Shown in pieces: positions 41,687 through 51,200 of a stretch of DNA of 64,000 nt. The notes beneath the pieces were generated by a model. The model was given only the letters and a program-made list of their open reading frames with translations, had not been told where the DNA came from and made no database searches. A program made the translations under genes and the position numbers. Source of the stretch: Streptococcus pneumoniae (GTDB lineage Bacteria > Bacillota > Bacilli > Lactobacillales > Streptococcaceae); contig NZ_LN831051.1 in assembly GCF_001457635.1 (NCBI RefSeq), positions 1,488,001-1,552,000 on the forward strand. The letters run 5' to 3'. Within the stretch, counting starts at the first letter, position 1; every line of letters starts with the position of its first letter.

Positions 41687-44600
41687 ATGGAAAAGTATTT
41701 TGGTGAAAAACAAGAGCGTTTTTCATTTAGAAAATTATCAGTAGGACTTGTATCTGCAACGATTTCAAGTTTATTTTTTATGTCTGTATTAGCTAGTTCA
41801 TCTGTGGATGCTCAAGAAACTGCGGGAGTTCACTATAAATATGTGGCAGATTCAGAGCTATCATCAGAAGAAAAGAAGCAGCTTGTCTATGATATTCCGA
41901 CATACGTGGAGAATGATGATGAAACTTATTATCTTGTTTATAAGTTAAATTCTCAAAATCAACTGGCGGAATTACCAAATACTGGAAGCAAGAATGAGAG
42001 GCAAGCCCTAGTTGCTGGTGCTAGCTTAGCTGCTCTGGGAATTTTAATTTTTGCTGTTTCCAAGAAAAAGGTTAAGAATAAAACGGTATTACATTTAGTA
42101 TTGGTTGCGGGAATGGGAAATGGTGTCTTAGTTTCAGTCCATGCTTTAGAAAATCATCTTTTGCTAAATTACAATACGGACTATGAATTGACCTCTGGAG
42201 AAAAATTACCTCTTCCTAAAGAGATTTCAGGTTACACTTATATTGGATATATCAAAGAGGGAAAAACGACTTCTGATTTTGAAGTAAGTAATCAAGAAAA
42301 ATCAGCAGCCACTCCTACAAAACAACAAAAGGTGGATTATAATGTTACACCAAATTTTGTAGACCATCCATCAACAGTACAAGCTATTCAGGAACAAACA
42401 CCTGTTTCTTCAACTAAGCCGACAGAAGTTCAAGTAGTTGAAAAACCTTTCTCTACTGAATTAATCAATCCAAGAAAAGAAGAGAAACAATCTTCAGATT
42501 CTCAAGAACAATTAGCCGAACATAAGAATCTAGAAACGAAGAAAGAGGAGAAGATTTCTCCAAAGGAAAAGACTGGGGTAAATACATTAAATCCACAGGA
42601 TGAAGTGCTATCAGGTCAGTTGAACAAACCGGAACTCTTATATCGTGACGAAACTATAGAAACAAAAATAGATTTTCAAGAAGAAATTCAAGAAAATCCT
42701 GATTTAGCAGAAGGAACTGTAAGAGTAAAACAAGAAGGTGCATTAGGTAAGAAAGTTGAAATCGTCAGAATATTTTCTGTAAACAATGAAGAAGTTTCAC
42801 GAGAAATTATTTCAACTTCAACGACTGCGCCTGTTTCAAGAATAGTCGAAAAAGGTACTAAAAAAGCTCAAGTTATAAAGGAACAAGCTGAGACTGGTGC
42901 AGAACATAAGGAAGTACAGTCTGGAGCTATTGTTGAACCCGCAATTCAGCCTGAACTACCAGCAGCTGTATTAACCGACAAAGGTGAGTCAGCAGTCCAA
43001 CCAGAGTTGCCAGAAGCTGTAGTAAGTGATAAAGGCGTACCAGAAGTTCAACCAGCGTTACCAGAGGCAGTCATGACTGACAAGGGTGATCCAGAGCAGG
43101 TAGAACCGCTACCAGAATATACAGGAGTACAAGCTGGAGCTATTGTTGAACCTGAAAAAGTTGAACCGGAATATGCTGGAGTACAAGCTGGCGCTATTGT
43201 TGAACCAGAGCAGGTAGCACCACTACCAGAATACACAGGGGTGCAAGCCGGAGCGATAGTCGAGCCAGAGAAAGTAGAAGCACCGAAGGAATACACAGGA
43301 GTGCAGGCTGGAGCGATAGTCGAACCAGAGAAGGTAGAAGCACCGAAGGAATACACAGGAGTGCAAGCCGGAGCAATAGTAGAACCAGAAAAAGTAGAAC
43401 CATCAAAAGAATACACAGGGGTGCAGGCTGGCGCTATTGTTGAACCAGAGCAGATAGCACCACTACCAGAATACACAGGGGTGCAAGCCGGAGCGATAGT
43501 CGAGCCAGAGAAAGTAGAAGCACTGAAAGAATATACTGGTAAAATCGAACAACCTAGTGCAGAAGATACTAAACCAAATAATGAAAATACTAATACACCA
43601 GAAGAAATGAGTATTCAGAAAAAATCTAGTGCATTAATTAATATGAACTTTATTACAGATTCGTCGAAGGTTACTGGAGTAGGATCAGCTACTTTTATTG
43701 CACCAAATGTACTTTTAACAGTAGCACATAATTTCATTAATAATTCTACTGATAATACTACTGGCGAATTTAGAGGTGATAAATCTAAAAACGTATATGA
43801 GTGGGTGACTCCTGATGGACAAAAAGGAACATTTACTGCTAACAATATTCATTTTTATAATAAAAAAGATTATCCAAAAGGATTTATCTATGATTTAGCA
43901 GTGATTAAGCTACCTGAAACAACTGGCAGAGAACATGTAGAATTAGTTAAAAATTATTCGAAAGTAAATCTTAATGACAAACTAAATGTTCATGGATATC
44001 CAGCTGGGAAATATACGCACTTAAAAGATGCTACGGTAGAAATGGAACAAGAATATGCGAATAACACCTACGGTGTTCAATATCAAGGTGGAAATCCTGG
44101 TATGAGTGGTGGAGGAATATTTAATGCTAATGGTGAAGTTATTGGTGTGCATCAAAATGGAGCACAAAATCGCTCAGGCGGATTGATTTTATCTCCTACA
44201 CAATTAGCTTGGATTAAGAGTATTATAGCAGGTAATGAAATTCCACCAGTATACGATGAACTTTATCGTCATAAAGATGAGAAAAAAGATGACGCTAAAG
44301 ATGAAAAAGAAGTTATTAAGAAATTAGAACTTAGAAATATATCTTCTGTAGAACTATATTCAAAAGATGGTAATAAGTATCGACATGTAACTTCACTTGC
44401 TTCTTTACCAAGTAATGCAGAAAATTACTTTATGAAAGTTAAATCAGAGAACTTTAAAGATGTGATGCTACCAGTTACAAGCATTACTAATGATACTAAA
44501 GATAATAGAGATGTTTATAAGATAGTAGCAAGTGCAAATAGTCTGATACAACATGAAAATAATAATGTACTAGAAAATTATACATACTATTTACCAAAAA

Positions 44601-47600
44601 CTCAGCAAAGTGAAACTGGGGTATATACATCATTTAAAAATTTAGTAGATGCAATGAATAGCAATCCTAATGGCACATTCCGTTTAGGAGCAACTATGGA
44701 TGCTCGTGAAGTTGAACTTCCAGATGGTCAAGAAAGTTATGTGAATAATGTATTCCATGGAATATTAGTAGGAACAAATAATGAGAAATATTATGCTATT
44801 TATAATTTGAAAAAACCATTATTTGGGGAATTAAATGGTGCTACAGTAGAAAAACTTTCACTAAAAGATGTTAATATTTCCGCAAAGGACGATACTGCAA
44901 CACTTGCGAAAGAAGCAAATAACAATACTCATATTGATAACGTTCATGCTGATGGAGCGATAGCTGGGGAACGTAGCATAGGAGGATTAGTATCACAAGT
45001 TAATAATTCTACTATTTCTAACAGTAGCTATACAGGTAGAATAACTAATACATATAAAACAGTTGCTAGTTATCAAATCGGAGGTTTAGTAGGCAAACTT
45101 TCTGGTCCGAGGGGATTAATAGATAAGTCGTTCGCATCAATCGATTTATCTTCAAATGCAACACAAGGAGACCAGTCTATTGGTGGAATAGTTGGTGCAG
45201 TAGAAAATAGTGCGCTTATTAGTAATAGTTATGCTGAAGGAAATCTAAATAATGTTCAACGTTTTGCAAACGTTGGTGGAGTAGTTGGTAATCTTTGGGA
45301 TCCGGTTGGAGGATTAGAAAAATCCGGTCGACTTTCTAATGTACTAAGCGATGTTAATGTAACGAATGGTAATGCTATTGCAGGTTATAATTTTAATGGT
45401 ATAAAAGCAAATGGCACATACAGTAATAAAAATAATAAGGTTGTGAACGTAGTACAAGAAGATGATGAAATCTTAACTAAGGATTCTACTGTTCAAAGAG
45501 GAGAAGTATTAGAAGATGCACAAATAAAAGAGAAAAAAGCTACTTTTGTATCTAAAAATACTATTAAAACAGAAGATTTTAATTTCTCTTCTAGATATGT
45601 AACTGACTATAAAAATCTTGAGAATGCTGATTCATCAAAAGAAAAAGTATATAAAAATATTGAAAAACTATTACCGTTTTATAATAGAGAAACAATTGTT
45701 AAGTACGGAAATTTAGTAGAGACAAGTAGTAATCTTTATAATAAAGAATTATTGTCAGTAGTCCCTATGAAAGATAAAGAAGTAATTAGTGATATTAACA
45801 AAAATAAATCAAGTATAAATAAACTATTACTATATTACGCGGATAATACATCAGAGACACTTAATGTAAATTATCAAACTGATTTTTCAAATGTAGCAGA
45901 GTATAGAATAGGCGGTACAAACTTAATTTATACACCGAATACATTACTTCGCAATTATCAAAATATTTTAGATGAAGTATTACCAGCATTAAATAGTGTA
46001 GAATATAAATCAGAGGCAATTAGAAAAGTATTAGATGTTTCTAAGGATGTTAGTTTAACGGAGTTATATTTAGAAGAACAATTCAATACCACAAAAACTA
46101 ATTTGAAAGATAGTTTGACAAAACTTCTTACTGCAGATGCTGCAATAGCTGAAAATAACAATAAGGTAATAGATAATTATGTAATCGAGAAAATTAAAAA
46201 TAATAAAGAAGCTTTACTTCTAGGATTAACATACTTAGAGCGTTGGTACGACTTCAAATATCGTGATACAAAAGCGAAAGATTTAGTCATGTACCACTTG
46301 GATTTCTTCGGTAAATCAAATAGTTCAGCGTTAGATAATGTTATCGAACTAGGTAAATCGGGATATAATAACTTACTAGCAAAAAATAATGTTATAACTT
46401 ATAATGTTTTATTAGCGAAAAATTATAAGACTAATAATTTATTTGATGCATTAGAGAAATATAGAAAAGCATTTGTACCAGATAAAACAAATAATGAGTG
46501 GTTTAAAGAACAAACTAAAGCATATATTGTAGAAGAAAAATCTACTATTAAAGAGGTAAGTGATAAGCAATCAATAGCTGGTAGTCCATATTCAATTGGA
46601 GTATATGATAGATTAACTAGCCCATCTTGGAAATATCCAAGTATGGTGTTGCCGCTATTAACATTACCTGAAAAATCGGTGTTTATTATAGCCAACATTT
46701 CGACTATAGGTTTCGGTGCTTATGATAGATATAGAAGTAAAGAACATCCAGCAGGAACTGATTTAAATGACTATGTTGAGAAAAAAGCTAAAGAAGCGGC
46801 TGTTAGATTTAGAGATCACTATGATTATTGGTATAGAATACTAGATGATAAAAATAAAGAAAAATTATATAGAAGTGTTCTAGTCTATGATGCATTTAGA
46901 TTTGGTACAGATGAAAAAGAAGATAAAGATACATATCAAGCAACTTTTGAAACTAATCATCCAGCTATAAAACATTTCTTCGGTCCAGCGGGAAATAATG
47001 TTGTTCATAATTCTAATGGAGCATATGCTACAGGGGATGCATTCTATTATATGGCATATCGCATGCTTGATAAAGATGGTGCGGTAACTTATACACACGA
47101 AATGACACATAACTCAGATAGAGAAATTTATCTTGGAGGCTATGGAAGACGAAATGGACTTGGACCAGAGTTTTATGCTAAAGGACTGCTACAAGCTCCT
47201 GATCATCCTAATGATCCAACAGTCACTATTAATTCCATATTAAAATATGATCAATCAGAAGAATCAACAAGGCTTCAAGTAGCAGATCCAACTCAACGAT
47301 TTGGAAGTGTTGATGATCTAAATAAGTATATGCATAATATGTTTGATGTAATATACATGCTTGAAATACTAGAAGGTAAAGCTGTAGCTAAATTAGATAC
47401 AAATCAAAAATATGATTTATTAAGAAAAATAGAAAATGAATATAAACCTGATCCTGATGGAAATTCTGTTTATGCAACGAATGTTGTACGTAGATTAAAA
47501 CCAGAAGAACTTACTAAATTAACTACATTTAACAGTTTGATAGAACATGATATTATAACAAGAAGAGGTTATGTAGATGAAGCAACTTATAAGCGGAATG

Positions 47601-48166
47601 GCTACTATACAATTAATCTATTCTCACCAATTTATTCAGCATTGAGCAGTAAAATAGGAACACCAGGAGATTTAATGGGACGACGTATTGCATTTGAGTT
47701 ATTGGCAGCCAAGGGGTACAAAGACGGTATGGTTCCATATATTTCTAATCAGTATGAAAAAGAAGCGAAAGCTCAAGGAAAAGTTATTACATCATATGGT
47801 AAACAAATAGGTTTAGTTACTGATGAAATTGTTCTTTCAAAAGTATTTAATAACCAGTATAATTCTTGGATAGATTTCAAGAAAGATATGTATAAAGAAA
47901 GAGAAGATAAATTTGGAAAGTTAAATAAAGTTAGTTTTATCGATCCAAACGGTTCTTGGGCTCGACAACAGAAAGTGACTATTGATAATATTAATAGACT
48001 TGAAAAAATGATTGAAGATGCAGTAAAATTTGATGCTGAGGATGAAGTTGCCAAATTATATCCTGAGACAAATAGTAGAGTTCTTAAACTGAAAAAAGCA
48101 ATCTTTAAAGCTTATCTTGACCAAACCGGTGATTTTAGAAGTTCAATTTTTGAGAATAAAAAATAG
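41687..48166 (+). CDS. Surface M26 (IgA1-protease-like) zinc metalloprotease with an additional trypsin-like serine protease domain
   Basis: The 2159-residue protein starts with a YSIRK-like signal (FSFRKLSVGLVSA, about 13-25), an N-terminal sorting motif LPNTG (96-100) and two membrane segments (about 106-125, 133-154), the unusual arrangement of streptococcal M26 proteases. A G5-like domain (about 318-400) and seven 20-residue repeats of the form EYTGVQAGAIVEPEKVEAPK (about 478-620) follow. Then comes a chymotrypsin-fold domain (about 650-860) with H681 (TVAHNF), D736 (IYDLAVIKL) and S807 (NPGMSGGG). GLUG-type repeats (about 1085-1200) precede the metalloprotease with HEMTH (1804-1808) and E1828 as zinc ligands, plus YLGGYGRRNGLGPE. 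From about 43560 the DNA is much more AT-rich with AGA, ATA and TTA codons. Confidence 0.9.
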   Translation: MEKYFGEKQERFSFRKLSVGLVSATISSLFFMSVLASSSVDAQETAGVHYKYVADSELSSEEKKQLVYDIPTYVENDDETYYLVYKLNSQNQLAELPNTGSKNERQALVAGASLAALGILIFAVSKKKVKNKTVLHLVLVAGMGNGVLVSVHALENHLLLNYNTDYELTSGEKLPLPKEISGYTYIGYIKEGKTTSDFEVSNQEKSAATPTKQQKVDYNVTPNFVDHPSTVQAIQEQTPVSSTKPTEVQVVEKPFSTELINPRKEEKQSSDSQEQLAEHKNLETKKEEKISPKEKTGVNTLNPQDEVLSGQLNKPELLYRDETIETKIDFQEEIQENPDLAEGTVRVKQEGALGKKVEIVRIFSVNNEEVSREIISTSTTAPVSRIVEKGTKKAQVIKEQAETGAEHKEVQSGAIVEPAIQPELPAAVLTDKGESAVQPELPEAVVSDKGVPEVQPALPEAVMTDKGDPEQVEPLPEYTGVQAGAIVEPEKVEPEYAGVQAGAIVEPEQVAPLPEYTGVQAGAIVEPEKVEAPKEYTGVQAGAIVEPEKVEAPKEYTGVQAGAIVEPEKVEPSKEYTGVQAGAIVEPEQIAPLPEYTGVQAGAIVEPEKVEALKEYTGKIEQPSAEDTKPNNENTNTPEEMSIQKKSSALINMNFITDSSKVTGVGSATFIAPNVLLTVAHNFINNSTDNTTGEFRGDKSKNVYEWVTPDGQKGTFTANNIHFYNKKDYPKGFIYDLAVIKLPETTGREHVELVKNYSKVNLNDKLNVHGYPAGKYTHLKDATVEMEQEYANNTYGVQYQGGNPGMSGGGIFNANGEVIGVHQNGAQNRSGGLILSPTQLAWIKSIIAGNEIPPVYDELYRHKDEKKDDAKDEKEVIKKLELRNISSVELYSKDGNKYRHVTSLASLPSNAENYFMKVKSENFKDVMLPVTSITNDTKDNRDVYKIVASANSLIQHENNNVLENYTYYLPKTQQSETGVYTSFKNLVDAMNSNPNGTFRLGATMDAREVELPDGQESYVNNVFHGILVGTNNEKYYAIYNLKKPLFGELNGATVEKLSLKDVNISAKDDTATLAKEANNNTHIDNVHADGAIAGERSIGGLVSQVNNSTISNSSYTGRITNTYKTVASYQIGGLVGKLSGPRGLIDKSFASIDLSSNATQGDQSIGGIVGAVENSALISNSYAEGNLNNVQRFANVGGVVGNLWDPVGGLEKSGRLSNVLSDVNVTNGNAIAGYNFNGIKANGTYSNKNNKVVNVVQEDDEILTKDSTVQRGEVLEDAQIKEKKATFVSKNTIKTEDFNFSSRYVTDYKNLENADSSKEKVYKNIEKLLPFYNRETIVKYGNLVETSSNLYNKELLSVVPMKDKEVISDINKNKSSINKLLLYYADNTSETLNVNYQTDFSNVAEYRIGGTNLIYTPNTLLRNYQNILDEVLPALNSVEYKSEAIRKVLDVSKDVSLTELYLEEQFNTTKTNLKDSLTKLLTADAAIAENNNKVIDNYVIEKIKNNKEALLLGLTYLERWYDFKYRDTKAKDLVMYHLDFFGKSNSSALDNVIELGKSGYNNLLAKNNVITYNVLLAKNYKTNNLFDALEKYRKAFVPDKTNNEWFKEQTKAYIVEEKSTIKEVSDKQSIAGSPYSIGVYDRLTSPSWKYPSMVLPLLTLPEKSVFIIANISTIGFGAYDRYRSKEHPAGTDLNDYVEKKAKEAAVRFRDHYDYWYRILDDKNKEKLYRSVLVYDAFRFGTDEKEDKDTYQATFETNHPAIKHFFGPAGNNVVHNSNGAYATGDAFYYMAYRMLDKDGAVTYTHEMTHNSDREIYLGGYGRRNGLGPEFYAKGLLQAPDHPNDPTVTINSILKYDQSEESTRLQVADPTQRFGSVDDLNKYMHNMFDVIYMLEILEGKAVAKLDTNQKYDLLRKIENEYKPDPDGNSVYATNVVRRLKPEELTKLTTFNSLIEHDIITRRGYVDEATYKRNGYYTINLFSPIYSALSSKIGTPGDLMGRRIAFELLAAKGYKDGMVPYISNQYEKEAKAQGKVITSYGKQIGLVTDEIVLSKVFNNQYNSWIDFKKDMYKEREDKFGKLNKVSFIDPNGSWARQQKVTIDNINRLEKMIEDAVKFDAEDEVAKLYPETNSRVLKLKKAIFKAYLDQTGDFRSSIFENKK
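43120..43545 (+). repeat. In-frame 60-bp repeats in the M26 gene
   Basis: About seven copies of a 60-bp unit encode the EYTGVQAGAIVEPE-type 20-residue repeats, with variants ending KVEAPK, QVAPLP, KVEPSK or QIAPLP. The unit number should vary between strains. It is preceded by shorter repeats of QPELPEAVVTDKGEPE type, which also occur in the next gene. Confidence 0.85.
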
Positions 48167-48209
48167 TGTTTACTATTAGGAAATAAAAAGTGAAGGTGGA
48201 GGATTAGAA

Positions 48210-51200
48210 TTGTCATTATTAAAAAAAGATAAATTTTCCATTCGGAAAATAAAGGGTATTGTTGGTTCGGTATTCTTGGGGAGTCTTTTATTTGCACCGT
48301 CAGTTGTTGGTGCATCGACTTATCATTACTTAGATTATAGTAGTTTGACACAAACTGAACGTGATCAACTCAAACAAGGTAGACCTGATGAATCCAAAGA
48401 GTCATATGCTTTGGATTATGAAAAAGACGCACTACCAAACACAGGAAGTTCTCAATCTATTATGACTGCATTGGGTTTGTTAGCTATCGGGAGTCTTATT
48501 GTGATTATCACAAAAGATAATAGAAATAAAAAAATAGCTACATTTTTGATTGTAGGGGCGACAGGTTTAGTTACACTATCAACTGCTTCAGCACTTAATT
48601 TGAATGCTAACATCCATGAGTCTGGACGTGATGGTGTGTTGCAAATTTCTGGTTACAGATATGTTGGTTACTTGGAGCTTGATGATAAAACTGTTTCGTC
48701 GGTTTCTCCAGCATCAACTGTTTCGCCAGTTGAGCAACCCAAAGTTGTAACAGAGAAAGGCGAACCGGAAGTACAACCAGCTTTACCCGAAGCTGTTGTA
48801 ACCGACAAAGGGGAATCTGAGATTCAAGCAGAATTGCCAGTAGCCGTAGTCTCAGAAAAGGTAGAATCAGCAGTTCAACCATCCTTACCAGAAGCAATAG
48901 TCACTGAAAAGGGGGAACCAGAAGTTCAACCAGTGTTACCCGAAGCTGTTGTAACCGACAAAGGCGAACCGGAAGTTCATGAGAAGCCTGACTATACGCA
49001 ACCAATAGGTGCAAACCTTGTTGAGCCTGAAGTTCATGAGAAACTAGCATACACTGAACCAGTAGGGACAACAGGAGTAGATGAAAATGGAAACTTGATT
49101 GAACCACCTGTTAACGACATCCCAGAATATACTGAGCCAGTAGGTACAACAGGAGTGGATGAAAATGGAAACTTGATTGAGCCACCTGTTAGCGACATTC
49201 CAGAGTATACTGAACCAATATCTACAGTTTCAGAAGTTGCATCAGAAAGAGAAGAGTTGCCTTCTTTACATACCGATATTCGGACAGAGACTATTCCTAA
49301 AACCACTATAGAAGAATCTGATCCTAGCAAATTTATAGGCGATGATTCTGTTAGACAAGTTGGTGAGGATGGCGAACGTCAAATTGTTACTAGCTATGAA
49401 GAGTTACATGGCAAAAAAATCAGTGACCCAGTTGAAACAGTAACTATTTTGAAAGAAATGAAGCCTAAAATTCTTGTAAAAGGTACCAAAGAAAAACCTA
49501 AAGAAAAAACGGCTCCTGTTTTGACCTTAGATAGAACAAATACAAATGTATTAAACCGATCCGCAACTCTTTCTTATCATTTAGTTAATACAGATGGAGT
49601 CACAATCAATAAAATTACTGCGACAATTAAAGATGGAAATGAAATTGTCAAAACAGTAGATTTGACTTCAGAGCAATTAGATAAGCAGGTAGAAGATTTA
49701 AAATTCTACAAGGACTATAAGATAGAGACCACTATGACCTATGACCGTGGCAAGGGAGAAGAAACTGCAACATTAGAAGAGAAACCACTTCGCTTGGATT
49801 TGAAAAAAGTTGAAATTAAAAATATCGCATCTACTAATTTAGTGAAGGTAAATGACGATGGTACTGAAACACCTAGTGATTTTATGACTGAAAAACCTTC
49901 AGATGAAGATGTGAAGAAAATGTACTTAAAAATTACTAGTCGTGATAATAAAGTAACACGTTTAGCAGTTGATAAAATTGAAGAAGTGACTGAAGAAGGT
50001 AAGAAACTTTATAAAATCACTGCCGAAGCTCAAGATTTGATTCAACATACAGACCCAACGAAGGTTCGTAACAAGTATGTTCATTATATTGAAAAACCAG
50101 TTCCAAAAGTTGATGACGTTTATTATAACTTTAAAGAGTTAGTAGATGCCATGAATGCTGATAAAAATGGTACATTTAAAATCGGAGCAGATTTGAATGC
50201 AACGAATGTACCAACACCTAACAAACAATATGTTCCAGGTACGTTTAAGGGACATCTATCAAGTGTTGATGGTAAACAATATACAATTCATAACATTGCC
50301 CGTCCCTTATTTGACCGTGTTGAAAATGGTTCTGTGAAAAATATTAATTTAGGTAATGTGGATATCAATATGCCTTGGGCTGACGGAATAGCACCTGTTG
50401 CCAATATGGTGAAAAATGCAACTGTTGAAGATGTTAAGGTAACTGGTAATGTAGTTGCTAATAACAATATTGCGGGTATCGTCAATAAAATCGATAGTGG
50501 TGGTCAGTTGACAAATGTAGCCTTCATCGGTAATCTTACAGGTGTTGGTGATAAAGGTCAATATATGGCTGGCATTGCCGGTGAGATTTGGAGAGGTAAT
50601 CTTGCAAAAGCATATGTCGAGGCTGATATTGTTGCTAACAGAGCCCGTATAGGTGGTTTAGTTGCTAAAACAGATAATGGTAACGACTCTATGGGAATTG
50701 GTAAATACGGTTCAATTCGTAAATCAGTCACCAAAGGAACCATTAAGACTAAAGTTTTGTTTGAAACAGGTGGATTTATCAATAGCAATCTTCCTTTTGG
50801 TAAACTTGAAGATAATATTTCAATGATGAGAGTTGAAAATGGTGAAGAGTTCTTTGGTTCTTCCGATTTGGACTACGATGGTGGTTATTTCACAAATGGC
50901 TGGTTAGAGCGTAACTTTGTTGTCAAAGGTGTCAGTTCAGGTAAGCATTCATACAAACGTTCTCGTGACAAAATTAAAGAAATTAGTCAAGATGAAGCTA
51001 ATAAGAGAATTGCAAATTTTGGACTTACTGCTGATAAATACGAAATCAACGAACCTGTGGTCAATCGCTTAAATCGTTTAACCAGAAGAGAAGATGAATA
51101 TAAGTCAACTCAAGACTACAAATCCGAACGTGATTTAGCTTATCGTAATATTGAGAAACTTCAACCATTTTATAATAAAGAATGGATTGTCAACCAAGGT

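Noticed and set aside
43120-43545. Regular 60-bp repeats that could be taken for a CRISPR array
   Set aside because: They are contiguous, in frame, a multiple of three, lack unique spacers, and encode a surface-protein repeat.
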